Source: Variovorax ginsengisoli | GTDB lineage: Bacteria > Pseudomonadota > Gammaproteobacteria > Burkholderiales > Burkholderiaceae_C | Length of the DNA: 64,000 nt | Assembly (NCBI RefSeq): GCF_030486595.1 | Contig: NZ_JAUJZH010000012.1 | Span: 1-64,000 of the forward strand | Reading direction: 5' to 3' | Shown: positions 56,055 through 63,889 of the stretch, piece after piece | Numbering within the stretch: position 1 is the stretch's first letter | How the letters are laid out: each line of letters starts with the position of its first letter | Notes under the pieces: generated by a model | Told to the model about the DNA's origin: nothing | Database searches by the model: none | The model's input: only the letters and a program-made list of their open reading frames with translations | Position numbers and translations under genes: made by a program

Positions 56055-57101
56055 ATGAACACCTCTGTTGCTGAAAAACGAGTCCAGCTGGAGTCCGAGT
56101 TGCTTGAACTTGGTGCGAAGGCCTTCGAGGGCCTTGGCCTGCTCCCCAAGGATGCGCGAGATGTCGCGAGGATTCTGGTGACGGCAGACCTCTTCGGCTT
56201 GTCGACGCACGGCCTCAGCCGCGTCGAGTCCTATGGGGAGCGCCTGAGTGTCGGCGGCATCAACGCGCGACCGGACATCAAGGTGGAACAGCGTGCGCCC
56301 GCCATCGTGAGTGTCGATGGCGACAATGGTGTCGGCCCGCTGGTCGGCATGCGCGCTCTGGAGGCAGCCATGGAGATGGCCAAGCAGACCGGCGTCGGCA
56401 TTGCCTTCGCACGCGGCAGCAACCATTTCGGCCCAGTCTCGCCGTACTCGCTGATCGCAGCAGAGGCCGGGTTCGCCAGCATCATCGGCAGCAACGCCAC
56501 CACCACCATCGCGCCATGGGGCGGCAGCGATGCCCGCCTGGGCAACAGCCCGGTTGGCTTTGGTGTGCCGAATCCCGGCGGCAAGCCGTTCCTGCTCGAC
56601 ATGGCCATCAGCGTTGCCGCCCGCGCCAAGATCCGCAACGCCCTCAAGCGCGGGGAATTGATTCCCGACACATGGGCCACTGACAAGGGCGGCCGGACCA
56701 CAACGGATCCGGCGGCGGCCCTGGACGGTTTCCTGCTTCCTATTGGTGGCCACAAAGGCTACGGCCTCGCGCTGCTGGTCGACCTGTTCGCCGGCCTCCT
56801 GTCCGGCGCTGCCTATCTCACGCATGTGAAGTCATGGGTCGATGCGCCTGACGAGCCACAGAACCTCGGGCACTTCTTCATCCTGATCGACACGCGGCGC
56901 CTCGGGTCCACCGGATGGCTGACCGAGCGAATGAACGACTTCGCGGCGATCCTGCATGCCAGCCCCCCCGCAGAGGCGTCGCGACCCGTCCTCGTGCCAG
57001 GCGAGATCGAGTTGAACAACCTCGCGCGTCATCGGCGCGATGGCCTTGCACTCGATCCCGCGGTGCTGACCTTGCTCGAAGAGTACGCGGCCAAGGCATA
57101 G
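56055..57101 (+). CDS. Ldh family (malate/L-lactate/sulfolactate) oxidoreductase
   Basis: A 348-residue NAD(P)-dependent dehydrogenase of the type II malate/lactate family, unrelated to classical Rossmann LDHs. Blocks: LFGLSTHGLSRVESYGERL (catalytic His region), GIAFARGSNHFGPVSPYSLI, TTTIAPWGGSDARLGNSP and PIGGHKGYGLALLVDLFAGL. Length is normal for the family. It follows the Bug gene by 35 bp and precedes a binding-protein-like gene by 45 bp. It oxidises a 2-hydroxy acid to a 2-keto acid; the exact substrate is open. Confidence 0.9.
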   Translation: MNTSVAEKRVQLESELLELGAKAFEGLGLLPKDARDVARILVTADLFGLSTHGLSRVESYGERLSVGGINARPDIKVEQRAPAIVSVDGDNGVGPLVGMRALEAAMEMAKQTGVGIAFARGSNHFGPVSPYSLIAAEAGFASIIGSNATTTIAPWGGSDARLGNSPVGFGVPNPGGKPFLLDMAISVAARAKIRNALKRGELIPDTWATDKGGRTTTDPAAALDGFLLPIGGHKGYGLALLVDLFAGLLSGAAYLTHVKSWVDAPDEPQNLGHFFILIDTRRLGSTGWLTERMNDFAAILHASPPAEASRPVLVPGEIELNNLARHRRDGLALDPAVLTLLEEYAAKA

Positions 57102-57146
57102 GCAGTCGGGCAGGTCTGGCGTTCTCACTTTTGAAAGGCCCCTCTG

Positions 57147-57887
57147 ATGACAATTTCGCCTGAGATTCGTTCTGCGCTTGCGCCCACTGGCGTGCTGCGC
57201 GCCTCCATCAATCTTGGCAATCCAATCCTGGCACGGTGGGATGCAGGCCAGAACCTGGCAGCCGGTGTATCGGTCGACCTGGCCACCGGACTCGCAGGGC
57301 GCCTGCAGGTCGAACTCCGGCTCGTAGTGTTCGACGCCGCCGGAAAATCGGTGACCGCTGTCACTGGCGAGCAGGCTGACGTTGGCTTCTTTGCCGTCGA
57401 TCCGCTGCGCGGAGAAGGTCTCCTGTTCACGGCACCCTACATCCTGATCGAGGGCAGTTACCTGGTTCGAAATGACTCCAGTATCGAAAGCAACGAGCAG
57501 GTGGATGTCGAAGGCGTTCGGATCATGGTCGGCAAGGGCAGTGCATACGACCTCCACTTGAGTCGCGAACTCAAGAATGCCCAGCTCGTTCGCGCAAACA
57601 CGTCACCTGCCGTTGTGGACGAGTTTCTCGCGCAGAAGGTTGACGTAGCCGCGGGCGTGCGTCAGCAGCTTGCCTCAGACTCAGCGAGGTTGAATGGGCT
57701 GCGACTTCTGCCTGGCAGGTTCATGGTGATTCAGCAAGCGATGGGAACACCGCGCAGCAGGGGGATTGAAGCGGCCAACTATCTGCGCGAGTTCGTCGAA
57801 GATATGAAATCTTCAGGATTTGTTGCCGACGCCATGGCTCGCCATGACATCAAAGGTGCACTGGTTGCGCCGCCGCAATCGGATTGA
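57147..57887 (+). CDS. amino-acid-type solute-binding-fold protein without signal peptide
   Basis: A 246-residue protein of the SBP_bac_3 fold: TGVLRASINLGNPILARWD at the N-terminus, GVSVDLATGLAGRLQVELRL, DVGFFAVDPLRGEGLLFTAP and YLVRNDSSIESNEQVDVEGV. The ATG is fixed by GAAAGG 8 bp upstream, and no hydrophobic leader precedes the domain, so the protein should remain in the cytoplasm. It could be an enzyme-like or sensor use of the fold, or an intracellular binding protein. It ends a three-gene operon controlled by the divergent LysR. Confidence 0.82.
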   Translation: MTISPEIRSALAPTGVLRASINLGNPILARWDAGQNLAAGVSVDLATGLAGRLQVELRLVVFDAAGKSVTAVTGEQADVGFFAVDPLRGEGLLFTAPYILIEGSYLVRNDSSIESNEQVDVEGVRIMVGKGSAYDLHLSRELKNAQLVRANTSPAVVDEFLAQKVDVAAGVRQQLASDSARLNGLRLLPGRFMVIQQAMGTPRSRGIEAANYLREFVEDMKSSGFVADAMARHDIKGALVAPPQSD

Positions 57888-57939
57888 GTGCTCGCAGCGT
57901 CCCGCGATTTCTCGTCAACCCGGATACTGTCAAACTGTG

Positions 57940-58914
57940 TCACTCTGGTCGAATATTGCCGTCGCGAACGACCTTGCCCATGCGCTGTGCCTGCTGCTGG
58001 ATGAAGGTTGCGACGTCACCGGCCCCGCCCGTGAAGGGCTCGCCTCCAACGCTGGCGATCTTCTCCCTCACTTCCGGCGCGTCCAGCGCGGCTTTGAGCG
58101 CTTCGGTCAGCTTGACGACGATCGCAGGCGGCACACCCGCTGGCAGGAACATGCCGTTCCATTCGTATGCCTCTGCGTTGGCGACGCCCGCTTCGGCCAG
58201 CGTGGGCACATCGGGAAGGGAAGGCGATCGACGCGAGGCCATAACCGCCAGCGGACGCAGTTTGCCCGCCTTCATGTTCGAAAGCGACGACCCGATGTTC
58301 GCCACATACACGGGCACGTGGCCGCCCATCACGTCCGCCATCGCCGGGCTGCCCCCCTTGTAGGGCACATGGACCATCTGCACCTTGGCCTGCTGCAGGA
58401 ACTGTTCGGTCGCCAGATGCTGCGTCGAGCCCGTGCCCGGTGACGCGTAAGAGATGCTGCCTGGCGCCGATCGTGCCTTCTGGACGAGGTCCGAAACGCT
58501 CTTCGCTTCGAAGCCCGGCGTGACCACCAGGACCAGGGGGAAGACGCCGAGGATGCCGACTGGCGTGAATGCCTTGGCCGTGTCGTAGGGCAGCTTGGGG
58601 AACAGCGATGGGTTGATGGCGTAACCGCCGCCATCCACCATCAGCGTGTAGCCGTCGGGCTTGCTGCGCGCAACGACCGCCGCCCCGATCTGCCCGGCGC
58701 CTCCGCCGCGATTCTCGATCACGACGGGCTGGCCCAGCGTGGCCGCCATTTTCGGCGCGACCAGTCGCGCCAGCATGTCGGCTGCGCCCCCTGCGGGGTA
58801 GGTGACGATCAAGGTGATCGGCTTGGTCGGCCAGGCATCCTCGGCGTGGCCGGCGAATGGCACCGCGCAGAGCGCGGCCAGTGCGAATGAATGGAGCTTG
58901 ATACGAAGTGTCAT
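57940..58914 (-). CDS. Bug-family substrate-binding protein (sugar-acid module)
   Basis: A 324-residue receptor with leader HSFALAALCAVPFAGHAE, then WPTKPITLIVTYPAGGAADM with the ligand loop, VHVPYKGGSPAMADVMGGHV and VPTLAEAGVANAEAY. It is the last gene of the minus-strand unit SAF oxidoreductase, DeoR regulator, Bug (gap 54 bp). Its ligand is probably a four-carbon sugar acid such as threonate or erythronate, judging from the OtnK/OtnC genes opposite. Confidence 0.9.
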   Translation of the reverse strand: MTLRIKLHSFALAALCAVPFAGHAEDAWPTKPITLIVTYPAGGAADMLARLVAPKMAATLGQPVVIENRGGGAGQIGAAVVARSKPDGYTLMVDGGGYAINPSLFPKLPYDTAKAFTPVGILGVFPLVLVVTPGFEAKSVSDLVQKARSAPGSISYASPGTGSTQHLATEQFLQQAKVQMVHVPYKGGSPAMADVMGGHVPVYVANIGSSLSNMKAGKLRPLAVMASRRSPSLPDVPTLAEAGVANAEAYEWNGMFLPAGVPPAIVVKLTEALKAALDAPEVREKIASVGGEPFTGGAGDVATFIQQQAQRMGKVVRDGNIRPE

Positions 58915-58968
58915 GGTTGCCTCGGTTTTTTGGGGCCGCTCTGCTTTGGCGCTTCGCGGAGTTGGGAG

Positions 58969-59823
58969 TCAGGAAGGTCTGTCGGGTTCAATGAGCGCGA
59001 TGTCCAGATCGAGCCCGGTTTCCCGGATTCGGAGCACGGCGGCATCCGACAGCCCGTTGTCTGTCACGACGACATCGAATTCATCCAGCGATGCCACGCG
59101 GTAGGTTCCATAGGTCCCGTACTTTGCACTGGTCGCCACGAGGACCCGCTGCGACGCGATCTCCATCGCTGCGCGCTTGACCTCGATCTTGGGCGCGGAA
59201 GGCGTCGTCACCCCGCGCTCCAGATCCCAAGAGCTGGCCGACAGGAACGCGAGGTCCGCCACCAGGCGGCGCAGCGTGGCCGCTGCCAACGGCCCGACGC
59301 TCGATCGGTTGGAGTGATCCAGGACGCCGCCCGTATGCACGACAGTCACCTGGGGCGAGTCGGCCAGCGTGAGTGCAATATGAAAATCGTTCGTGATCAC
59401 CGTCATGTCGGCCAGTCGCACGATGTGAGGGACCAGGCAGGCCATCGTCGTGCCGGCGTCGAGGTAGACCGTCATTCCCGGCTTCAGCAATCGGGCGACG
59501 TGCGCTGCGATGCCGCGCTTTTGTGGTTGCTCGGTGACGGACTTGGCCTGGTGGCTGGGCTCGGTGACGAGGTGACTTGCAATCCGCACACCACCCGGGA
59601 TCGCATACACACGACCGGACTCTTCCAGTGCCGCGACGTCACGACGCACGGTCATGTGGGAGCAGCCGAGCAGTTCCGTGAGCTGGTGGACGCTGAGCAC
59701 CTGGTGCTTGTGCAGTTGCCGCACGATCATCTCTCGCCGCTGGTCGGGAATGAGCGTGGCGCCACGGGCGCTCTTGTCTTCCAGCGCGGGGCTGCGATCG
59801 CCGATGTCGAGGGGGAGTTCCAT
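58969..59823 (-). CDS. DeoR/GlpR-family repressor
   Basis: A 284-residue regulator. The winged helix is RREMIVRQLHKHQVLSVHQL, LLGCSHMTVRRDVAALEESG and YAIPGGVRI. The effector domain is the ISOCOT sugar-phosphate fold: MTVYLDAGTTMACLVPHI, MTVITNDFHIALTLADSPQV, FLSASSWDLERGVTTPS and YGTYGTYRVASLDEFDVVVT. DeoR proteins sense sugar phosphates, which fits the adjacent acid-sugar kinase. The N-terminal extension of about 30 residues is unusual and the true start may lie later. Confidence 0.88.
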   Translation of the reverse strand: MELPLDIGDRSPALEDKSARGATLIPDQRREMIVRQLHKHQVLSVHQLTELLGCSHMTVRRDVAALEESGRVYAIPGGVRIASHLVTEPSHQAKSVTEQPQKRGIAAHVARLLKPGMTVYLDAGTTMACLVPHIVRLADMTVITNDFHIALTLADSPQVTVVHTGGVLDHSNRSSVGPLAAATLRRLVADLAFLSASSWDLERGVTTPSAPKIEVKRAAMEIASQRVLVATSAKYGTYGTYRVASLDEFDVVVTDNGLSDAAVLRIRETGLDLDIALIEPDRPS

Positions 59824-59850
59824 GGTTCGGATCGGGATGTGAGGGGTGGA

Positions 59851-61218
59851 TCACCGCAAGCCGGCCAGCCAGGCTTCGCGCAGCGCCGGGTCATCGCCTG
59901 CGATGTCTTCGAGCAGGATCAAATCGCCGGCTCGAACGTCGCGCGCCGTCCGGGCGTGCGCTGCCAGGTAGAGAGGCGCGACGTTCGCGGGCGCGTTGGC
60001 GCGCACCAGCAGCACCGGCTTCACGCCGGTCACGTCGTGATGGTGGCCGCCCATGCGCAGCATCGTGCCGGCGGGGATCGTCTCGATGGCGCGCCCGGCC
60101 AGGATGGCATGCTGGGCTGGGTGATCACTGCCGGAAGCCCGGCCATGCAGGACGGCGTTGAGCAGGCTGATCGGCGTCTCGACACCCATGAAGTGGTAGG
60201 GGAGGTACATGCATGCGTAGCGGCCATTGCGGCTCACCACATGGCCCTTCTGCGCCAGCATCTGCCAGGTCGGGCCGTCGCCGGTGCGAACGACGACGAA
60301 CACGCCACCGGCGAAGCTGGCTTCGCCGGGCAGGCGCAGCACGTTGAACACGTCGATCACGCCCGGTCGCTCGATGATGCCGCCGTCCGCGCGCAGGGCG
60401 TAGATGTCAGCCAGCTCGGCGATGCGGGCGACCGGATAGTGCATGGCCTCCACGTCGGCGACGAGGCCGGTGTTCGACGCCACCACGGCCATCTCGCAGT
60501 AGTCGGCCGTGGCGCTGGTCTTGAGCGTCTGCAGCGCCGCGCGGCGCGCGGCAAGCGTGGCGGGGATGTCGTCCCCGAGTATCAGCAGATCGGCCAGGGC
60601 CGCGGCGGAAACGGTTTCATCGAGCTGGCGCACCATGCCGGTCTGAGGGTCGAAGACGATGTCGTATTCACCCGACTTCCCCGCAGCGATGATCTCGAGG
60701 CCGAGTGTGCGCGCCCAGCTGACCCAGCCGATGAGGTTGGCCGGCTGGTCGCCATCCGCGGTGGTGTAGACCACGCCTCTGGACGCAGCCAGGCGCGATA
60801 GTGTCACGCCGGCAACGGTATCCACCTCCTTGCTGACCATCGCGACGTGGCGACCCGCGTCGATCGCTTCGCAGGCGACCCGATAGCCCACCTTGGGATT
60901 GCCGGTCGCCTCGACGAGGATGTCGTGCGGCACATCGCGCAGCAGCGCGGCATCGGCGACCAGACAAATGGCATCAGGCGGCGTGGCGGCCACTTCCTCA
61001 GCGCTGCTGCATTCGCGCAGGCGGGCGGCGGGGAAGCCGAGCTCCTCGCACAGCGCTCGCAGGCCCGGGAGATCGAGGTCGCACAGCGCGGCCGGCACCA
61101 GCCGGGGCATGCGTCGGGTCTGGGCAAGCAAGGTGCGGGCGAAGCCGCCTTTGGCGCCTGTCAGCGTGTAGCGCACTTCGCGATCAGGTTGGTCGGCGAA
61201 AAGGAGCTCGAAATTCAT
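59851..61218 (-). CDS. NAD(P)-dependent oxidoreductase with C-terminal SAF domain
   Basis: A 455-residue homoserine-dehydrogenase-like protein. The N-terminal nucleotide fold includes TGAKGGFARTLLAQTRRMPR, ALCDLDLPGLRALCEELGF and ILVEATGNPKVGYRVACEA, followed by VVYTTADGDQPANLIGWV. The last third (about residues 365-450) is a SAF-like domain: IETIPAGTMLRMGGHHHD and ARDVRAGDLILLEDIAG. The ATG at 61218 has AAGGAA at good spacing; a longer frame to 61263 would run into the operator. In this cluster it stands where a tetronate dehydrogenase would be expected, so it may supply the 2-oxo or 3-oxo tetronate for OtnK; that is inference. Confidence 0.85.
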   Translation of the reverse strand: MNFELLFADQPDREVRYTLTGAKGGFARTLLAQTRRMPRLVPAALCDLDLPGLRALCEELGFPAARLRECSSAEEVAATPPDAICLVADAALLRDVPHDILVEATGNPKVGYRVACEAIDAGRHVAMVSKEVDTVAGVTLSRLAASRGVVYTTADGDQPANLIGWVSWARTLGLEIIAAGKSGEYDIVFDPQTGMVRQLDETVSAAALADLLILGDDIPATLAARRAALQTLKTSATADYCEMAVVASNTGLVADVEAMHYPVARIAELADIYALRADGGIIERPGVIDVFNVLRLPGEASFAGGVFVVVRTGDGPTWQMLAQKGHVVSRNGRYACMYLPYHFMGVETPISLLNAVLHGRASGSDHPAQHAILAGRAIETIPAGTMLRMGGHHHDVTGVKPVLLVRANAPANVAPLYLAAHARTARDVRAGDLILLEDIAGDDPALREAWLAGLR

Positions 61219-61264
61219 GGGTGTGTTCCTTGGAAGAGCAGGGGCGAGGCGCTTGGTGGTCATT

Positions 61265-61323
61265 ATTCACAAAAAATCACAAGACGGAACAGTAATTCCC
61301 CGATGTTGTTCAAATTTGTGAAT
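61265..61323. promoter_or_regulatory. operator-like inverted repeat between divergent sugar-acid genes
   Basis: ATTCACAAA (61265-61273) and TTTGTGAAT (61315-61323) are perfect inverted copies about 50 bp apart (centre to centre). A direct TCACAA copy lies at 61277-61282 and TTCACATTC at 61339-61347. Repeats of this type suit a DeoR-family repressor, possibly with looping between sites. Binding is inferred from position. Confidence 0.5.
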
Positions 61324-61334
61324 CGTAGTACCAT
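61306..61334 (+). promoter_or_regulatory. candidate promoter of otnK-otnC
   Basis: TTGTTC (61306-61311), 17-bp spacer, TACCAT (61329-61334). The right operator half (61315-61323) lies between the two hexamers, so a bound repressor would block polymerase. Predicted transcription start near 61341 favours the ATG at 61378 over the one at 61351. Confidence 0.35.
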
Positions 61335-61377
61335 TTCTTCACATTCTTGAATGGCGCGTACCAGCGTGCACAACCAC

Positions 61378-62664
61378 ATGGAAAAGCTTCGCCCCCTGCT
61401 GGGCTGTATCGCCGATGACTTCACCGGTGCCACCGATCTGGCGAATATCCTGGTCCGCGGTGGCATGCGCACCGTTCAGACCATCGGCGTGCCGTCAGAA
61501 GACCTGGCCGCCTCCCTCGATGCCGATGCGATCGTCGTCGCGCTGAAGTCGCGCACCGCGCCTGTCGAGCAGGCCGTATCCGAAAGCTTGCAGGCCCTCC
61601 GGTGGCTGCAGGGTCGGGGCTGCCGGCAATTCTTCTTCAAGTACTGCTCCACCTTCGACTCCACGTCCGCCGGCAATATCGGGCCCGTGGCCGAGGCCTT
61701 GCAGGCGGCGCTGGCCGCCGATTTCGCGATCGCCTGCCCGGCCTTTCCGGCAGCCGGACGCACGGCGTACATGGGGCACCTTTTCGTCCAACAGCGCCTG
61801 CTCAGCGAATCGGGCATGGAGAGGCACCCGCTCACCCCGATGCGCGATCCGGACCTGGTGCGCTTGTTGCAGGCTCAATCCCGGTCGAAGGTCGGGCTGA
61901 TCGCCCACCCCGACGTGGCCGGCGGGGCCGCGGCGGTTCGCGAGCGGATCGCCGCGTTGCGCAGCCAGGGCGTGCGGCTGGCCATCGCCGACGCCATCTC
62001 GGACGCCGATCTGATCACGCTCGGCGAAGCCTGTGCGGACGCTCCCCTCGTGACGGGCGGCTCTGGCATGGCCCAGGGCCTGCCGGCCAATTTCCGTCGG
62101 AGCGGGACGCTGCCCGACGCCGACGCCTCGCTCCTGCCGCGCATCGCCGGCCCGGCCGTCGTGCTTTCGGGCAGTGCATCCGTGGCGACCAATGGCCAGG
62201 TCGCTGCCTGGCTTCGCGGCGGGCGCCGGGGCTTTCGCATCGAACCGCTCGCCCTGGCGCGCGGGGAATCGGTTGTGGCTGCGGCGCTCGACTTCATCGA
62301 TGCAGGAGAGACGACGCTCGTCTATGCGACCAGCGGCGCCGATGAAGTGCGCCGGGTGCAGGCGGAACTCGGCGCGGCGCATGCCGGGGCACTGGTCGAG
62401 CAAGCCCTGGGGCAGATCGCGGCCCGGCTGCGCGAGCGGGGCACGCGTCGCTTCGTCGTGGCCGGCGGCGAGACCTCGGGCGCGGTTGTCCAGGCCCTGG
62501 GGCTGAGGGCGTTGCGGATCGGCGCTCAGATCGATCCCGGCGTGCCGGAGACGCATTCGTTCGGCGCGGGCGAGCCATTGGCCGTCGTCCTCAAGTCCGG
62601 CAACTTCGGCACCGAGGACTTCTTCGATAAAGCCCTGCGACACCTAGAGGGACCCGTCGCGTGA
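61378..62664 (+). CDS. otnK: four-carbon acid sugar kinase (OtnK, former DUF1537)
   Basis: A 428-residue kinase that phosphorylates 3-oxo-tetronates (or related acid sugars) with ATP. The N-terminal substrate domain has GCIADDFTGATDLANILVR, FFKYCSTFDSTSAGNIG, PAFPAAGRTAYMGHLFV and LSESGMERHPLTPM, all family hallmarks. The C-terminal ATP domain has VTGGSGMAQGLPANFR, VVLSGSASVATNGQVAAWL and FVVAGGETSGAVVQALGLR. ATG 61378 aligns best with the usual family start; 61351 is also in frame. It overlaps the aldolase gene by four bases. Confidence 0.88.
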   Translation: MEKLRPLLGCIADDFTGATDLANILVRGGMRTVQTIGVPSEDLAASLDADAIVVALKSRTAPVEQAVSESLQALRWLQGRGCRQFFFKYCSTFDSTSAGNIGPVAEALQAALAADFAIACPAFPAAGRTAYMGHLFVQQRLLSESGMERHPLTPMRDPDLVRLLQAQSRSKVGLIAHPDVAGGAAAVRERIAALRSQGVRLAIADAISDADLITLGEACADAPLVTGGSGMAQGLPANFRRSGTLPDADASLLPRIAGPAVVLSGSASVATNGQVAAWLRGGRRGFRIEPLALARGESVVAAALDFIDAGETTLVYATSGADEVRRVQAELGAAHAGALVEQALGQIAARLRERGTRRFVVAGGETSGAVVQALGLRALRIGAQIDPGVPETHSFGAGEPLAVVLKSGNFGTEDFFDKALRHLEGPVA

Positions 62665-63311
62665 CCGCAGGGCCGACCGACGAAACCCGCCTTCGGGAAG
62701 AAATTGCCGAGGTCGGGGCCAGCCTGCATGCGCGCGGCTACACCAGCGGAACCTCAGGCAATATCAGCGCGCGGCTGGCCGATGGGTGGCTCATCACCCC
62801 GACGGACGCTTGCCTCGGGCGGCTCGATCCGGCACGGCTCGCCAAGGTCACAGCGGACGGCGAATGGACGTCAGGTGATGCGCCCTCGAAGACGCTGGGT
62901 TTGCACCGCGCCATCTACGCGGGCAATGCGGGTGCGCAGTGTGTCCTGCACACGCATTCGACGCATCTGGTGGCTCTGACGCTGGTCGGCGCCTATTCCG
63001 AAGACGCCGTGCTGCCGCCGATCACCCCTTATCAGGTGATGAAGATCGGCCGCGTCCCGCTGATTCCGTATGCCCGGCCGGGCTCGCCCGTTGTGGCCGG
63101 CCAGGTCTCGGCGCTCGCCTGCGACGTGCGCGGGGTACTGCTGGAGCGTCTCGGACCGGTTGTCTGGAGTTCGAGCGTCACGCGCGCCGGCGCCGCGCTC
63201 GAAGAGCTGGAGGAAACGGCGCGACTCTGGCTGATGCGTGAGCCGCGACCGGCACGCTTGACCGATGCGCAGGTCCACGAACTCGAAATGGCGTTCGGCG
63301 TGCGCTGGTAG
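62661..63311 (+). CDS. otnC: class II aldolase/adducin-type decarboxylase (OtnC-like)
   Basis: A 216-residue zinc-dependent class II aldolase-fold protein. GYTSGTSGNISARLADGWLI is the phosphate-binding N-terminal block, HTHSTHLVALTLVG supplies zinc-binding histidines, and LLERLGPVVWSSSVTRAGAA the C-terminal helices. In threonate and erythronate catabolism OtnC decarboxylates 3-oxo-tetronate 4-phosphate to dihydroxyacetone phosphate; the tight coupling (GTGA overlap) to the kinase makes that role likely. The start is GTG. Confidence 0.86.
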   Translation: MTAGPTDETRLREEIAEVGASLHARGYTSGTSGNISARLADGWLITPTDACLGRLDPARLAKVTADGEWTSGDAPSKTLGLHRAIYAGNAGAQCVLHTHSTHLVALTLVGAYSEDAVLPPITPYQVMKIGRVPLIPYARPGSPVVAGQVSALACDVRGVLLERLGPVVWSSSVTRAGAALEELEETARLWLMREPRPARLTDAQVHELEMAFGVRW

Positions 63312-63373
63312 TCCGGGCGGTGGCGCGGGGCGAGGCGCATAATTTCTCATCCCCACCCTCCACGGGCACTGAC

Positions 63374-63841
63374 ATGGAAAAGCTCGATCAAGCGAAGGTC
63401 GTCTCCGTGCTTAACCGGCTTCTGGAAGCCGAGCTGGCCGGCGTGGTGCGCTACACCCACTACTCCTTCCTGGTGTTCGGATTCGGCCGGATTCCCATCG
63501 TCTCGTGGCTGCGCGAACAGGCCAACGAATCGCTGCTGCACGCGCAGCAGGTCGGCGAGTGGATCACCACGCTCGGCGAGTACCCCTCGCTCGCCATCGG
63601 GTCGCTGCTCGATTCGCACCAGCACGACATCGCCGCCATGCTGCGCGAATCGCTCGCCAGCGAGGCGCGTGCACTGGCCTTGTATCGCGAACTGCTGTCG
63701 CAGGTGGAAGGGCGCTCCGTGGCGCTGGAGGAGTTCGCGCGCCAGATGATCCACGCCGAGGAGTTGCACGCCGCGGACGTCGACAAGATGCTGCGCAAGC
63801 CAGGCGATGTGGCAGCGTTCTCGGCGAAGCCGGTGCCGTAG
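63374..63841 (+). CDS. bacterioferritin/ferritin-like protein
   Basis: A 155-residue four-helix protein of the bacterioferritin/Dps-like superfamily. Di-iron ligand positions are in LLEAELAGVVRYTHYSFLVF, WLREQANESLLHAQQVGEWI, ESLASEARALALYRELL and ARQMIHAEELHAADVDKML (Glu and ExxH pairs). The ATG at 63374 gives the normal length. It is likely an iron-storage or oxidative-stress protein and stands alone, 62 bp after otnC. Confidence 0.85.
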   Translation: MEKLDQAKVVSVLNRLLEAELAGVVRYTHYSFLVFGFGRIPIVSWLREQANESLLHAQQVGEWITTLGEYPSLAIGSLLDSHQHDIAAMLRESLASEARALALYRELLSQVEGRSVALEEFARQMIHAEELHAADVDKMLRKPGDVAAFSAKPVP

Positions 63842-63889
63842 TTCATCGCCGGCGAGCCGACGTCCGGTTCCGGGCCGATGGTGACCAAA

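Noticed and set aside
58891..60801. A 636-codon plus-strand open frame opposite the DeoR and SAF genes
   Set aside because: It has no recognisable domain and lies entirely antisense to two well-supported genes.
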